From: Phallus indusiatus | Taxonomy: Eukaryota; Basidiomycota; Agaricomycetes; Phallales; Phallaceae | Direction: 5' to 3' | Assembly (NCBI GenBank): GCA_027605045.1 | Contig: JAQFWX010000020.1 | Coordinates: 682,001-746,000, forward strand | DNA length: 64,000 nt | Part shown: positions 1 to 12,366 of the stretch, in pieces | How the letters are laid out: every line of letters begins with the position of its first letter | Numbering within the stretch: position 1 is the first letter of the stretch | The notes under the pieces: generated by a model | Seen by the model: only the letters and a program-made list of their open reading frames with translations | The model's database searches: none | What the model was told of the DNA's origin: nothing | Program-made: the position numbers and the translations under genes

Positions 1-2236
1 TGTATAACACAGTGACTCACTTGTCTTTATACCAAAAGTCGGTATTGAGGCTTCAGTATAAAAACAGTCAGCGATTGATGTAGCGAAGAGCTTAGATGCT
101 ACGTACGTTATAATTTTTACGCCAAAGGGAGTAACGGTTGAGTACGCAGAGTAGCTACGACAAAAGTCGGGAATTATCGTGCAGGCGTGAATGCGTGGGT
201 GCTCACGTTGCTCTAGATACGGCTGCAACTGTAGAGCTAATCCATCCTTCTGCTTCCCATAGGCTATTTGGAGTTTTCAACCTAGTTTCCTTCCTAAATT
301 ATGTAACGACGAAATAGAACCTACTCTGCAAGATGGGAATAGTCCCACTCAAATTGACTGGAGAGTTGCTCAGGCTGGATACTATGGGGGGCGTCGAATG
401 CTTGTGGCCAAGTGTCGTGATTTCCCTAAATAGTAAACACAGCCTTTCAATCAACACACTCTACCACTAGTAGTAGCACATGAGAGACTTATTACCAAAG
501 CAGCATATACGGGACCACCTCCCAGATACTCCTTGTACAGTTGATAAGTAGCGCTTTCGGCATACTCAACATAAGCACGGCCCAGTTGATTGTCGTTATC
601 ATGCGAAACCAAGTCGCCGGTGAAAACGGTGAAGGATACGGGTTTCTCGGCTATTATAATTGAACAAGGTTTTTTTTAACACGTCAGGATCCATAATTTT
701 GTTTTCCGATGGATCTGGGGAAATAAATTATGGGAAAAGGAACTCACCATTCTTGTCTTCGGGATTGACACCCGTGAGAGGACCGATAGCGTGCATGACA
801 GCGTTAGCGAGTAACCATGGAGTGTCGCAAGAGTACGCCCCAAATCTAGGGGCAGGAAGTAGCAGCTGACCAGGAGGTACCTTGGTTCTGAAAATGAAAA
901 TTTGTAAGAAATCTTATCTATTAACCCATATATTCACGAACGTGAATGTTCCTGGACGGCAGCAGAGGGATTGGTCGCAGTTTGCTTCTGTTCCAATGGT
1001 ATATCCTGGTATGTTCCCAGAGGTTTATCATAACCAATAGTCAGGTAGTATAGTATAGCGCGACGGATCACACATACGGGGATCAATGTGACTATAAGAG
1101 TGAGAATGCATCAGCGCACTATCAAAGAGCGCGGAAATCAAAATTCGCTCGAGTCAAACAAACACTTACAAATCGCTCAGGTGAATCACGCGGATTGCTT
1201 TCTCTCCACTGGGCGGGGGAGCTACCGCGTTGGCTGGCTTGGGCTTCGCAAACCATGTTTGGAGAAGTTCTGTCAAATCGGTCGGCGGAGGCTGTGGGCA
1301 ACTTTTGCGAAGGGGAATAACGTCCCGGTTGCACATGAACTATGACAATAAAGTGTTACAAAAGCAAAAGCAGAAAGAGAGCGAGAAAATGTACTTGTCC
1401 GTCCAGACCTGTTACGTCTGCGTTGGCCAACACTTGCGTAGCCATACCCCCATCGGAATTGACACTAAACTCCTGCTCACAGCTCCCGAAAGCTGTCAGA
1501 AGGATGCAATATATTGTGTTCAAAGCTGTTCAGCGGAAAATGTTTTCTCTTACCATCGAAGTTGGTGTGATTGCAAATTTGGATCAGTAAGGGCGGGACT
1601 TCCCAAGGAGCGATTAACGCAAGTTGCTTTGCTACCGATAGACTGGCAATGCATTGACTACAGGTCGAAGTGAAAGCACCAGAGACATCGCTTAGAATTT
1701 GAGTGATCTGAGTGAAGGCTTGATTTCTGAGCGCTATTGAACCAGGTGTTGATAGATTGGCATTTGGTGATATAACAGGGTTTGAGTCGGTCAGAAGGGA
1801 TGGAGGTATGACATCGGGATCTTCGAGGTTGGCGGTTGGAATAGTATCAGGGTTGGTTAAATCAATAGGAAATACGGTGTGACCCTAAGATTGAGACGTT
1901 TAATTGAGACGTGAGCGTATGCAAAACTGAAGCGTAGGGACTTACAACAGGGTCAGTAATTTTAGGTTGAGGTTCTACTGATGTCTGTGTAGGACCAAAA
2001 CCTGGAAAAAAATCCTGCAGAAAATCCGTCGAGAACAATACACCCGCCGTGAAATCTGCAGGAACATTCAAAGAAGCTGGTGGGGTAGCAAAAAATACAG
2101 ATGTGGACGTAGGAGCTGAGGTCGTACGTCCTATCGGGCCAGACGCTGCGGTGCAATGAACACCTATAATTACAAGGTAAAACAGGCCCGCCGCGAAAGC
2201 TCTTGTGCGCTGAGAAGGATTGTTCTTCACCCACAT
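1..2236 (-). CDS. Acid sphingomyelinase-like phosphodiesterase, copy A (partial, 3' end outside window)
   Basis: This is a secreted metallophosphoesterase of the acid sphingomyelinase family, which cleaves sphingomyelin-like phospholipids. The ATG at 2236 starts an N-terminal hydrophobic signal segment. It is followed by a saposin-B-like Cys-rich part, a proline-rich linker (PQPPPTDLTE, about 1280), then the metal-binding HLSDL...SHIDP block (1090-1180, split by an intron), GYTIGSEANC-like and LCCRPG motifs (about 940-1000), FTGDLVSHDNDNQ (about 590-640) and GNHDTWPQ (about 400-420). A TAG near 306 lies in a probable 67-bp intron: splicing it out gives HLADLWEAEGW, which fits the family. The gene leaves the window after the TDFWYKDN block, so the C-terminal GHxH motif is not visible. 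Exon structure and sequence match copy B at 35016-38356. I see no disabling mutation in the visible part. Confidence 0.8.
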
Positions 2237-2270
2237 TGCACGACTTGAGCTGAGAAAGAAGAGTAATATT

Positions 2271-2493
2271 GACTTATAAAAAGTGCGTCTTCAATATTAT
2301 AGTTTATTCGATTACGAAGGTCAACATTTAATCCATGCACGTTTGAACAACAGTGCAAGGAACATGAATATGAGTGGACCTCTGCCCCACCCAAGACATG
2401 TGCATGAACTGCAGGGAAAATTACGGCATACGATAGTTTGAACATATAAATTCCAAACGACTCACAAGGAAACGTTATTGCCACAGTGGGAAC
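2271..2493 (-). promoter_or_regulatory. Upstream region conserved between the two sphingomyelinase copies
   Basis: The 5' flank of copy A shares short blocks in the same order with the flank of copy B (38440-38645). Shared blocks are tcaacattta, atgcacgtttga, a(a)attacggca and, most distally, aacgtt..ccacagtgggaac (2471-2493 against 38624-38645). Between the blocks the sequence has diverged. The duplication therefore carried at least 250 bp of promoter, and these blocks are candidate control elements. The function is inferred. Confidence 0.45.
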
Positions 2494-3833
2494 ATAAACA
2501 ACCGGAAAAGGGTAACCGCTTTAGTAATTCGAATATGAGAAGAATTACGCCACATGCGCAAGAGGTCGGCAAGAAGTCGGGAATTTCAGAAGACTAGATC
2601 ACCATAAAATCATGCAGAAGACAGGTTTGATGATGATTCAACATTGTTGTTATGTATAGGAAGAACGGGCAACGGCAGCAGTAGTAAGTTGCGGCCGGAA
2701 GACCAAAACATGCCATTGGAACTGAAGGAACTCCTGATGAACAATCAGTACTAGAGTATGATGATAATTTCATGAGAGCTTCCCGCAATTTATTGGGGAC
2801 ATACAAGGAAGACAACCTGAAGACAAGTGAAGGCGAGCAACTGATTATGGGATCACAGCGCAATAAAGTGTGGTAAGAATGGCGACTGCAAACATATAGT
2901 CCCAGCAATTTTGGTAAGCAGGGAAATGACAAACATTACTACCTTCAAACAAACCTTCTTTTTGATTCAGCATTTTTTGTGAGCATTCTGAAGAAACAGC
3001 TGCGCTTTCTGATTTCTCGCAAGCCATAATTTTTACTGGCTGCCAGGCTCCACTTGGCATGCACGAACACCACTCCCTTTGAGTTTCTCATGTTCTTGAC
3101 GTTCGTGTCTCATATATGATCCTTCTATTGACTTATCAGCTGCGTCGTTACCTCGGGAAGAGAATAAGCACGAATGGGAACGAAAAGAGCTCGTGCTGTC
3201 TTCAAACTGTCTTGAGCACTAGCGCTAGCACGACAAGTTCAAGGGCTCAGGTTTGTCTTATGGTCTCTTGTGGGTTGCATACCAGAAATTTGGCTCAGTA
3301 ACGACGTTCTCAAAAAAACATCTCTTCTCATTGCCTCTTCTATCATGTCAACTTAGCCGTCAGTCTTCCGGATTTTCACCCAAAGCAGGTATCAGAAGCA
3401 CATACTAAGGTCATGTGTGGCGAGATTTATCTTGTTTAATGCATGACACATGGGTTCCTCGGCAAAAAAAGTAGGTCTCTGATTTCGTTGTGCCTTTTTC
3501 ATACGCGTCGACGCCTTCTGACGTTGTATAAATTCCTTTCATAGAAGTGCCTAAAATGCCCGCTGTTTACTAATCGTGTACAATAATGCCTTATTGGAGA
3601 GTTTTATTAAACTTCTTCTGTTATGCCAGTGTGTGATCGTTAACGCAGCCCTTGGTATACCCTTTTCAGTGTTCACAAGGTTGAACGATTTTCAACTGAC
3701 AGGCGATATAAATTATGCCTATCTCAACGGTGTTTCTGCTTGGAAAACTTGCGGAAAAACTTACCAGCGAGCAGCCTACTCTCCTTCTCCCGACAACATG
3801 TCGCAAAACTTCCAAGTGTTTTATAGATGGGTC
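2494..3833. other. Intergenic, no supported gene
   Basis: The minus strand has two short Cys-rich open stretches (2594-2932 and 2845-3060), but I could not join them with consistent splice phases and I recognise no family. Plus-strand open frames at 3116-3301 and 3576-3872 have no signal sequence, motif or splice support. This may hold decayed coding sequence. Confidence 0.3.
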
Positions 3834-3891
3834 AAGGCGCGGCACATTTTATCGGTTACTGGTTACCGATAAAATGTGAAGTTAGCGCCTT
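3834..3891. repeat. Two-tier perfect hairpin upstream of the deaminase
   Basis: The inner arms are CACATTTTATCGGT (3843-3856) and ACCGATAAAATGTG (3865-3878), 14 bp each with an 8-bp loop. The outer arms are AAGGCGC (3834-3840) and GCGCCTT (3885-3891). It lies 80 bp upstream of the deaminase start codon, so it could be a cruciform or hairpin in the 5' leader, or the remnant of a small inverted-repeat element. Confidence 0.7.
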
Positions 3892-3970
3892 AATTCATAT
3901 TTAAGTCAATGTAAACAACTTTCGATTTTTGCGACACAAACTCCTCCTCCTACACTCTTCACCTTCCAAT

Positions 3971-4776
3971 ATGTCATTCTTGATTTTCATATTCATTTAT
4001 AATCTCTCACTATCATTCGTAAAAGCAAGCGGCGGTCTACAAAATGTCATTCCGGATCCTCAGCTATTCATCAACTCCATCCCCTTCAGCACGCGTGCTC
4101 ATTGGATGAGACAAGCAAACGCAGCCTTACCTTCACCTTGCCCTACTGGAGCATTCGGCACTGTCATCGTGAACCATACGGCCCCAGGTTTGGGCGAATT
4201 GGTTTGTACCGGAGCTAATTCTAGGAGCGAAACGGGTGATCCTATACTTCACGGTAAACATTTTACTAAACCCCTGAGTCTCTTTTTCTCAACGGTTATT
4301 CACACCCTTTAGGGGAAATTGTCGCAATACAGAACTGCAGTGCCATGTTGACCGATCCCTCTGGACGTTTCAAGCTAACACCGAGTCAAGCTCTCGATGC
4401 ATTCGCTCAACTAAGTCTATATACTAATGCGGAAAGCTGTCCTATGGTGCATTGTGTTGTTTTTATCACATTCACTTCTTTGCGCTAATTATATTTGAAC
4501 ATTTCTCAGTGTGCCTCCGCAATCCGTTTTTCAGGCTTTAGAGAGTATATCTACGGAAGCAGTATCAATTTCCTTATACAGCAGGGCTGGAGTCAGATTC
4601 GTATCCCTTCTATTGAAGTCGTTAGGGAATCGTTCGATTTACCACAGTCGGTGAGATTGATGGGACAGGTTCTAACGAACGAAACGGATCCCTTATTCAC
4701 TTGGCAATTTAATCTCGACGCTCCGTGTCCAAAGGGATGTCATAGGTCAGATGATGGAAGTACATGTACGCCTTGA
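3971..4776 (+). CDS. Secreted cytidine/deoxycytidylate deaminase-fold protein
   Basis: This is a zinc-dependent nucleoside/base deaminase-fold protein, probably exported. The ATG at 3971 begins a clear signal peptide (MSFLIFIFIYNLSLSFVKA). The zinc site is split by introns: LHG|E(IVAIQN) across the intron ending near 4312 gives the HGE motif, and ESCPM|CASAIR across the intron ending near 4509 gives the PCxxC-type motif as SCPMC. The C-terminal part contains DAPCPKGC and ends in TGA at 4776. The family is common in Agaricomycetes as a short secreted protein of about 230 residues. The substrate cannot be read from sequence; an extracellular purine or pyrimidine salvage role is an inference. 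It converges on the SUZ12-like gene with a 130-bp gap. Confidence 0.85.
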
Positions 4777-4906
4777 TGAAATGTACAATAGTGTTAGGAG
4801 TGTAGCAACATTATGATTTGAAAACAATTAATATTACAATATTTTGAGGTCAAGATCAAAAGTTATCACCACTACAGCGGTACTTTATAAGAACTAATCC
4901 TAATCT

Positions 4907-6947
4907 TCAATGCTGTTTCTGCGTGGCAGGTTTTCGTGTAAGGTCGTTATACCGCTTGATAAAATAAACCATTTCTTTGTTAGTCAGGAAATTGTGATAA
5001 ACCAACGTCTGCGAAAGGCAATAAAAACTTAAAGAAGGAAAAGTTAAGAAAGCATTAAAAAAATGATTTACCAGCAGGAAAGCTCGCCAGGACGCCCAGC
5101 CAGCCGCCTTATGGATCATAGTCCAATATTGATTCAAAAACAACTCAACTCCCGCTTTATAATTTGATATAAAAATAGGACTGAGGAATGAAAGAAAAAT
5201 ACCCGGAAGTTTTAGTGAGCTTGGAGAAGAGGCTGCAATAATCCAAGAGTTCCGGAACACACCGATTGAACACGATCCACCTCCCCCAAAGTGCGCACAT
5301 TACTTTATCCTCGTCCAGAACGTCAGTCAACTCGAATGTTTCTTCTTCTTTGTCCAGGATAAACCAGGACAGAGGACCGAACTTGTCTAATGATAACGAC
5401 GCAAGGTGATCATAAAGATGGGGCCCATCAGGTCGGTAAGAAATCGTCTTATTTGGTCCGGTCAATGTGACGGGCTCAGCAGGACCATGATAAGCCGGTA
5501 TATTGAACGCTTGAAACAATTTGCTCGGCTGGGAACTCAAAGTCGGAGCTGTAGAATTTGTTTCCCCTTCAATATGGGATATAAACACGAATCAGTCTTT
5601 ATCCTTAGACTCACCTATTGTGATCGCATTCGATGACAGCGGCTTCTGACTCTTGATTTCGGTCCCAACATCCACATCCACATCAGACGGATGAGTGGGC
5701 GAGCGTGTTGGACTGGTTACGCTTTCAGATCGCTCGGTACTTAATGCCTGAATTCCCGTTTCAAGATTAGGCTCAGATCTGAGGAAGGCGGGGGTGTCAC
5801 TTCTGGGTAAGCTAATTCTTCATGTCAAATCTCAAGTTAATCGCTCACCTCGAGTCTTCGTCAAAATAAATGAAAATCTTTGATTGCGTGTCGTCTGCGG
5901 ATCGTACCATCTTGAATTCAATTTCGGGGTGATTCCATGATAGATGCTTGGCGAGGGTCGAGTAATTGGGGAAAATGCCCATCAGAGAACATAGAGGGCA
6001 TTCGCGTACAAAATGAGGTGTTTGAAAAGCATACTTGACGCCTTGAGGGTTCGTATATAGATACGAAACAAGAACGGTTTCCTTCTCTTCTCCGTAGCTT
6101 ACTGTTAGATGGTTAGACGGCCAAACGTCACCCATTTGTTTGCAACGAATACGGAAAGATTTTTTCAAATTCTTCAAAAGAAAGGGAAGTTTCCGGCTAT
6201 GTTGGAGTTGAAGACATCCCGCCAAAAGTTTTTCATAAGCCCTAATTAATTGAGCCGGAGGGCTTTTGGAAACATCAGCTGTTGGCTTGATAAGCGTATG
6301 TCTTTAAACAGAGAAAAGAGAAGAATGAAAGACCTGGAACTATGTATGTTTCACTTAAAGAAGAGTTTGAAGGAGAATTTGACCGAGACGACGGCGATAC
6401 AGACGAAGTTGACGCAGCGTAGCCCCTATTTTCCATTTCGCCACCTTGCGTTGATCTCCAATATCCACGTTTAGACGCAGATTGTGTGGCAAGTGGTCGT
6501 CTACGGACTTCAAAGCCGACAGCGACGTCGGCATCAGTACGTGGTTGGATCATTTTATGAGCGATATTTGCTGGAGAGCTCGACAAAGTAATATCGGGGA
6601 CTGTGACATTCGAGGCCGAAATCCTAGGTGTAATTGTCTGGCCTTGATATGAAATCTGGCTTCGTGAAAGAATCGCGGAAGATGTCGAGGCTTCCGCTGC
6701 CTTGTGTATTGACTTTCCAACTATGTGTGAGTCGTTGTGAGTGGGTTTAACGGTCTCATTGATGTTCCTCGAGCCTTTTACCTCCAGAACCACGAGGTCT
6801 ATTTCTGAATTTTAGGATCGCAGACGCGTCGAGGGTCTAAATGGATTGATGAATGATTATTATGCAAAATTGTAGAAGATAGAGACATACAGAGAACGTC
6901 ATATCTTCCACTTTCTCATCGGTTGCTATAGCCTCCTCATCATGCAT
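4907..6947 (-). CDS. SUZ12-like Polycomb repressive complex 2 subunit (zinc finger + VEFS box)
   Basis: This is a nuclear chromatin protein, a likely core subunit of PRC2, the complex that methylates H3K27. It has a C2H2 finger at about 5925-6010 (ECPLCS ... L..HLSWNH) followed by an acidic Ser-rich linker. The C-terminal VEFS box is assembled from several exons: DKVMCALWGRWIVFNR (about 5270-5310), ELFLNQYWTMIHKAAGWASW (about 5080-5150) and LVYHNFLTNKEMVYFIKRYN (about 4930-5000). It ends TQKQH-stop at 4907. The N-terminal exons are uncertain: the ATG at 6947 (MHDEEAIATDEK) gives an open path, but two frames are open at 6500-6760 and I could not choose between them. The family call rests on the order of finger and VEFS box. 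The 387-bp gap to the EBP gene is a divergent promoter region. Confidence 0.75.
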
Positions 6948-7334
6948 TTGTGACATCTGTTTATACCAATAAACATTTGATATCGGCGAATGGAGTTTAG
7001 TTTCGTACGTTGACAGGAATGGTTTTGCTAGAAAAGAGGCAGAGCACAAGACGAGTTTGAAAAACAAAACAATAGCGCCCGTTGAGTCTGCCGTATGATA
7101 CGATACAAACGCTCTTCAAATGTACCTAGATAATTTTCAGCCACTAGGTCATTCACTTTAGTTTTTGGAAGTCAAGAAAATTCCGTTAAGTTGACAAGGA
7201 CCAAATCTGAACTGAGACCGAACGGAGACACTGCGCCGGTGCCAGGAAACAGTTTCCCACGCAGCAAGATCTCTTGCTCTTGAACGCCTTGAACAAACCG
7301 TACCTATAGCCAATCCCTCCTCCGTTGTTGAACA

Positions 7335-8343
<1,009 letters not shown>

Positions 8344-10335
8344 ACCTTACGCAAAGGATTCAGATGATTTGACACCCAGATACTACTATCACCAGCCTAT
8401 CTATATAGCTTTGCCTCGCTATTGCCTTGTATTCCGCTATTGCTTTTCCGAGCTTCAAAACAGAGCCGTTATTGTGTTCCTTATAACTTGTGAAAGTATC
8501 TAGTGACGTGGTGATAGGAAATCCAGTCTAAACGTCAATATTCAGCACTCTGCCCGATGAGTCAATATAAGGGGAACATCTCAATCTTCCTTCACCATAA
8601 GTTTGGCAGCCTCGGGACATCATGAAATCATGAGCCAGCTGTGAACTGTGTCCGTGAAGCGTAGGACGTCATAAAAAGGTGTTTGTATACTAGCTTAGTA
8701 CTACTTGACCTTAAAAACAGGTCTACCACAGTTACGTATGTATGTATTTAGCCCGATAAACATCATGTCACTAACTCATTAACTCAATCAATTTTTAAAA
8801 CCCTGTTCTCTATTGTTCCAGTGAGCATTTGGTGGTAAACACACACAAATCATTGTCCTTGGAACTTCGTAGGCCATTGTGTAATACGTGATGCCTTGAT
8901 GTACCACTGGAGGGGATATGGAGAAAAGCCATGTTAAGCTATGCTGAGCTATGCTTTCTCTAGTCAATAGGTGCCCGTAGATGGATTCATGTTCCAGCGT
9001 TGTCGGTACGGAGGTTTATTTGTCAGATGGCACTCAGTGCTCATATGCATTCGATGTAACACCACTGTAGGCAAACCAACGTCAGAAAATGGAGATACAA
9101 GTTATTGACGAGCTTTCAAGGTGTTTAATGAGCACGTTCTCGTGACGAGCCAGGGAATTACGGGAGGTCAGCTGAAAGCATATAAAATCTCGACGGTGAG
9201 CGTCCGGTGATGAGAGGGTGACGAGTACAATATACGAAGGCGATGTTGCGGGGTGCCAAGCCCTGTTTCAAATTGCGAGTCTGGAAAGTAGCCTGAAAAT
9301 ATAAGCCCATCGAGATTTGGCTGGGATCCCGGACAATTGCAATCGTTCATCCCCGTGGGGAAAGTGGATTATTTCGGAATCTTTTAGATCCTCACATACT
9401 TAGACGCTTATATATATGTCATGTGACCACAATTCTAAATCAATCACTTCTCAACTGAGTTGAACTTCATTGTCAACATGTCACCTTTTATCAATGTTAT
9501 CCTCGATTCCGAGCTTGCCTTTCTTTGGATGGGACCGTTCTCACCCATAGTATGTATAACATATAATTATCATATGTCATCGTTTCTTCTTACATGGTCC
9601 CTGAGCTTCACAAATGAGTTGAGGAAGGAAGGAAGCGCGCAGGTTCCGCTCAACTTCTGGCCCGGACATCTCGGTTTTAGACGCCATGCAGGGCCGTTTT
9701 CTCTAATTTGTCGGTCATTCGCGGGAAAAGTTGTCAGCTGGTTGAAAAAAAAGACAAACCATTCATCCAATGTTACGGTAAACTATGAGGGACTGCTATT
9801 ATCCCTGGACAATGATCGATTGATCGGCCGGTCAAACGAAAAACAAAGTTTACCGACAAAACTCTTAGTGCCACATATGATTCATGCGACCTAGAAGCCA
9901 CGGAATTTTCTACCATCCATGAGTTGGGATGGTATCTCAATCCAATGATTTTCTTCTAATTGATAGAAGATGACCTTATTGAATGATAGATCAAAATTAA
10001 GGCAGAGATTACCCGCAGGATACCGACTCAGAGCAAGCGAGCCAGCCCCTGCCAGTTCCGGATGCGTAAAATCCGAGTCGGATTTTGACTTTAACATGGG
10101 GTGGGTTGTACCTATGCATATTACAAAAAAATGAAATGAATCGACAGCATGATCTCTGATCCTCGTTCATCCCTGGCCTACCCCAGTTGGTCGATTCGAC
10201 AAAGAATCTGATCGTGGTCTCACGAACGAGGAGAGTATATAAGGTACGCATCTGATGCTTAAAGGCGCTCTTTTTGTGTGTTCCCTTCACCCTTTTCCTA
10301 GGTCCTCTTACCTCTCCTCTGAAGAATCGCAAAGC
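8344..10335. other. 2.0 kb intergenic, no supported gene
   Basis: An open frame starting at the ATG near 9478 (MSPFINVILDSELAFLWMG...) runs to 9894. It has no recognisable domain, and its antisense is equally open at 9570-9770. No repeat or RNA signal was seen. The last 100 bp are the promoter and leader of the FNT gene, with a TATATAAGG-like box near 10235. Confidence 0.3.
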
Positions 10336-12030
10336 ATGTCATCGCCCTCCTTTGCACCTTTTCTTACTCCCCCGGAGGTCGCACGCTACTTCTTAGAGGC
10401 CGGGCTCGTGAAGCACAAATCGCGATTTGACGTGATTTTCCTCAAAGCTGTAAGCCTCCCTCCTTCCGTATTCTTTCTGTTTACAATGACTTTCATACTG
10501 AGTCACTTTCGCTTCAAAACCAGTTTGTTGCCGGGATCTTCTTATCCTTCGGAGGCCTTCTTTCCGAAATCGTCGGTGGGGGGTCTCCAGGTCTAACCGC
10601 TAGCAATCCGGGTCTTGTCAAACTACTCTCAGGATTTGTCTTCCCAGTGGGCCTCGTAATGTTGGTATTTATTTTGATTCTCTCTTTCTGTCTCCCCTCA
10701 TGTGTCATTTTCTGCATTCTAACCACAAAACTGCAGGATTGTTTTGAATGGTCAGGAACTCCTCACAAGTAACATGTTAATCTTTCCCATGTGTGTTATA
10801 AAACGCGTCGTTCCATGGTGGGGCCTGATCGTAAATTGGTTCATCGGTGAGTAATAAATCTCGTACCTCTTGAAATCGAACCTGACTGGCCCTATCTGGT
10901 CACCACCAGTCTTCTTTGGAAATCTCACGGGATCTCTATTCTTCGCCGCCATCCTTGTCAAATGTACGGTGATAGATTTTCACACCCCCCTCGATATGTC
11001 ATAACACAACTTTAACGTTTAGATTCGGGCATCGTCTCCGACGATCCATATCTCACGTTTATTCGCAATGCCGCTGTGTAAGTTCAATTTGTCTTTTGTA
11101 TCCATCAATTTTGATATATAATATGTTGTATTTCTCATTGCGCAGCACAAAAGCCGTCACTCCGCAATGGCACCAAATTTTCTTGCGGGGCGTCGGTTGC
11201 AATATGTTGGTCTCAATTGCCGTATGGGTATGTCAGCCACATCATCTCAGGCTGTCTATCAGCTAACCAGTTTACCAAAAACTAATGTGCCTTAAAATTT
11301 TGTTTGTTTGTTCAACAGCAAGCTGCAGCCGCCCGTGATGTGATTTCCAAAGTGGGTACCAATTTTTCCTTCCCTTTCACTGACGAACAATATAACTCAC
11401 ACACACCATCTTTCTTATCGCCGTTAGCTCTATGTCATCTGGTTCCCGATTTGGATATTCGTCGCATCCTCATATGACCACGGTATGTATTTTTAGAATT
11501 CCGTGCAGTCAAAGGACTATGTCTCACTAACCATTTACCGTTTAGTTGTCGGTTAGTATAATACGCTTTCCAAATTGGTCGTAGCTCATTCGCTTTCAAA
11601 TGCAGCAAACATGTATTCTCTCCCACTTGGCATCTTGCTTCATTCCAAGGTAACTAGAACACCCTCCCGCGCCACTCAATTTTACCTTCGTTAACACAAT
11701 GCTAAATAATTTTCTTTTCAGTTGACAACCGCCGAATACATTAAAAAGTACATATATATAATTGACAATAACAAATCCTTTAGGCGCTCTCTAACGCATT
11801 TTCAATTAGGTCATTGTTCGCAGCTTTCTTCGGAAACATTGTCGGAGCATTGTTAATCGGCCTGCCGTTCACCTATTTCTTCCTATCTGACTACCACCAT
11901 GGAGAAGGAATAGATCAAATGGAAGAAGGTTCGAGAAAACTTTCATATCTTCCTTTAATTAACGTTTTTCTGATGGCCACTCTTCTATTTAGGAAAAGGA
12001 AGTGGTAGTCTCACGACAGATGAAAAATGA
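10336..12030 (+). CDS. Formate/nitrite transporter (FNT family)
   Basis: This is a plasma-membrane channel or transporter for small monovalent anions such as formate or nitrite. The ATG at 10336 gives LTPPEVARYFLEAGLVKHKS, then helix 1 with AGIFLSFGGLLSEIVGGGSP, LVMIVLNGQELLTSNML (the FNT signature around NGxELxTSNM), VNWFIVFFGNLTGSLFFA, and LRGVGCNMLVSIAVW. These are followed by IWIFVASSYDH|VV|ANMYSLPLGI and FFGNIVGALLIGLPFTYFFL. The protein is about 290 residues with six hydrophobic helices. It has at least ten introns. The two residues VV are supplied by a 6-nt exon (11546-11551), and LTTAEYIKK comes from a 26-nt exon (about 11722-11747). The stop is TGA at 12028-12030. It converges on the PH-like gene with a 336-bp gap. 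Confidence 0.92.
11546..11551 (+). other. 6-nt microexon of the FNT gene
   Basis: TTGTCG is bounded by a cag/tag-type acceptor (tttag) and a gttagt donor. Including it turns DH-ANMY into DHVVANMY, which aligns with the family motif EHSxANM. Skipping it keeps the frame but deletes two residues in a transmembrane signature. Confidence 0.65.
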
Positions 12031-12366
12031 TATTCTGATGTATTTTATCGGTGATGATTTTGTTTATGATATGATAATGAAGTCGTTTTTGTTTTCACGT
12101 CGTTTCACTTTCTTTCTTTCTCTATACTTTGAGTTAAAACATATATTAATGGGGGTTGAAGACACGTTTACAAATGCAAAAGATAAATATTACCGAAGCT
12201 TCAGCCGATTGCTGAAGACCAAAACAGAAGAATGAAAACAACACAACAATCCGAATGAAAATGCTTGAACAACCATTAAATGAGGATAGCAACGAACGAA
12301 TAGCGAAAGAAAAAGAGGAAATCACAGCATAACATAGCATAAAATGATAACGAACGATTCAGCTTT
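12031..12366. other. Convergent 3' intergenic gap
   Basis: This holds the 3' ends of the FNT and PH-like genes. It is A/T-rich with no gene or repeat seen. Confidence 0.4.

Noticed and set aside
300..370. In-frame TAG in sphingomyelinase copy A suggesting a pseudogene
   Set aside because: It lies in an intron that is also present in copy B, where it happens to be open; splicing both gives the conserved HLAD.WE.EGW sequence.
2594..3060. Minus-strand Cys-rich frames that could form a two-exon secreted protein
   Set aside because: No donor/acceptor pair joined the exons in a consistent phase and no family was recognised.
9478..9894. Single-exon gene of about 139 codons
   Set aside because: No motif, signal peptide or codon bias; the opposite strand is also open, so it is not distinguishable from chance.
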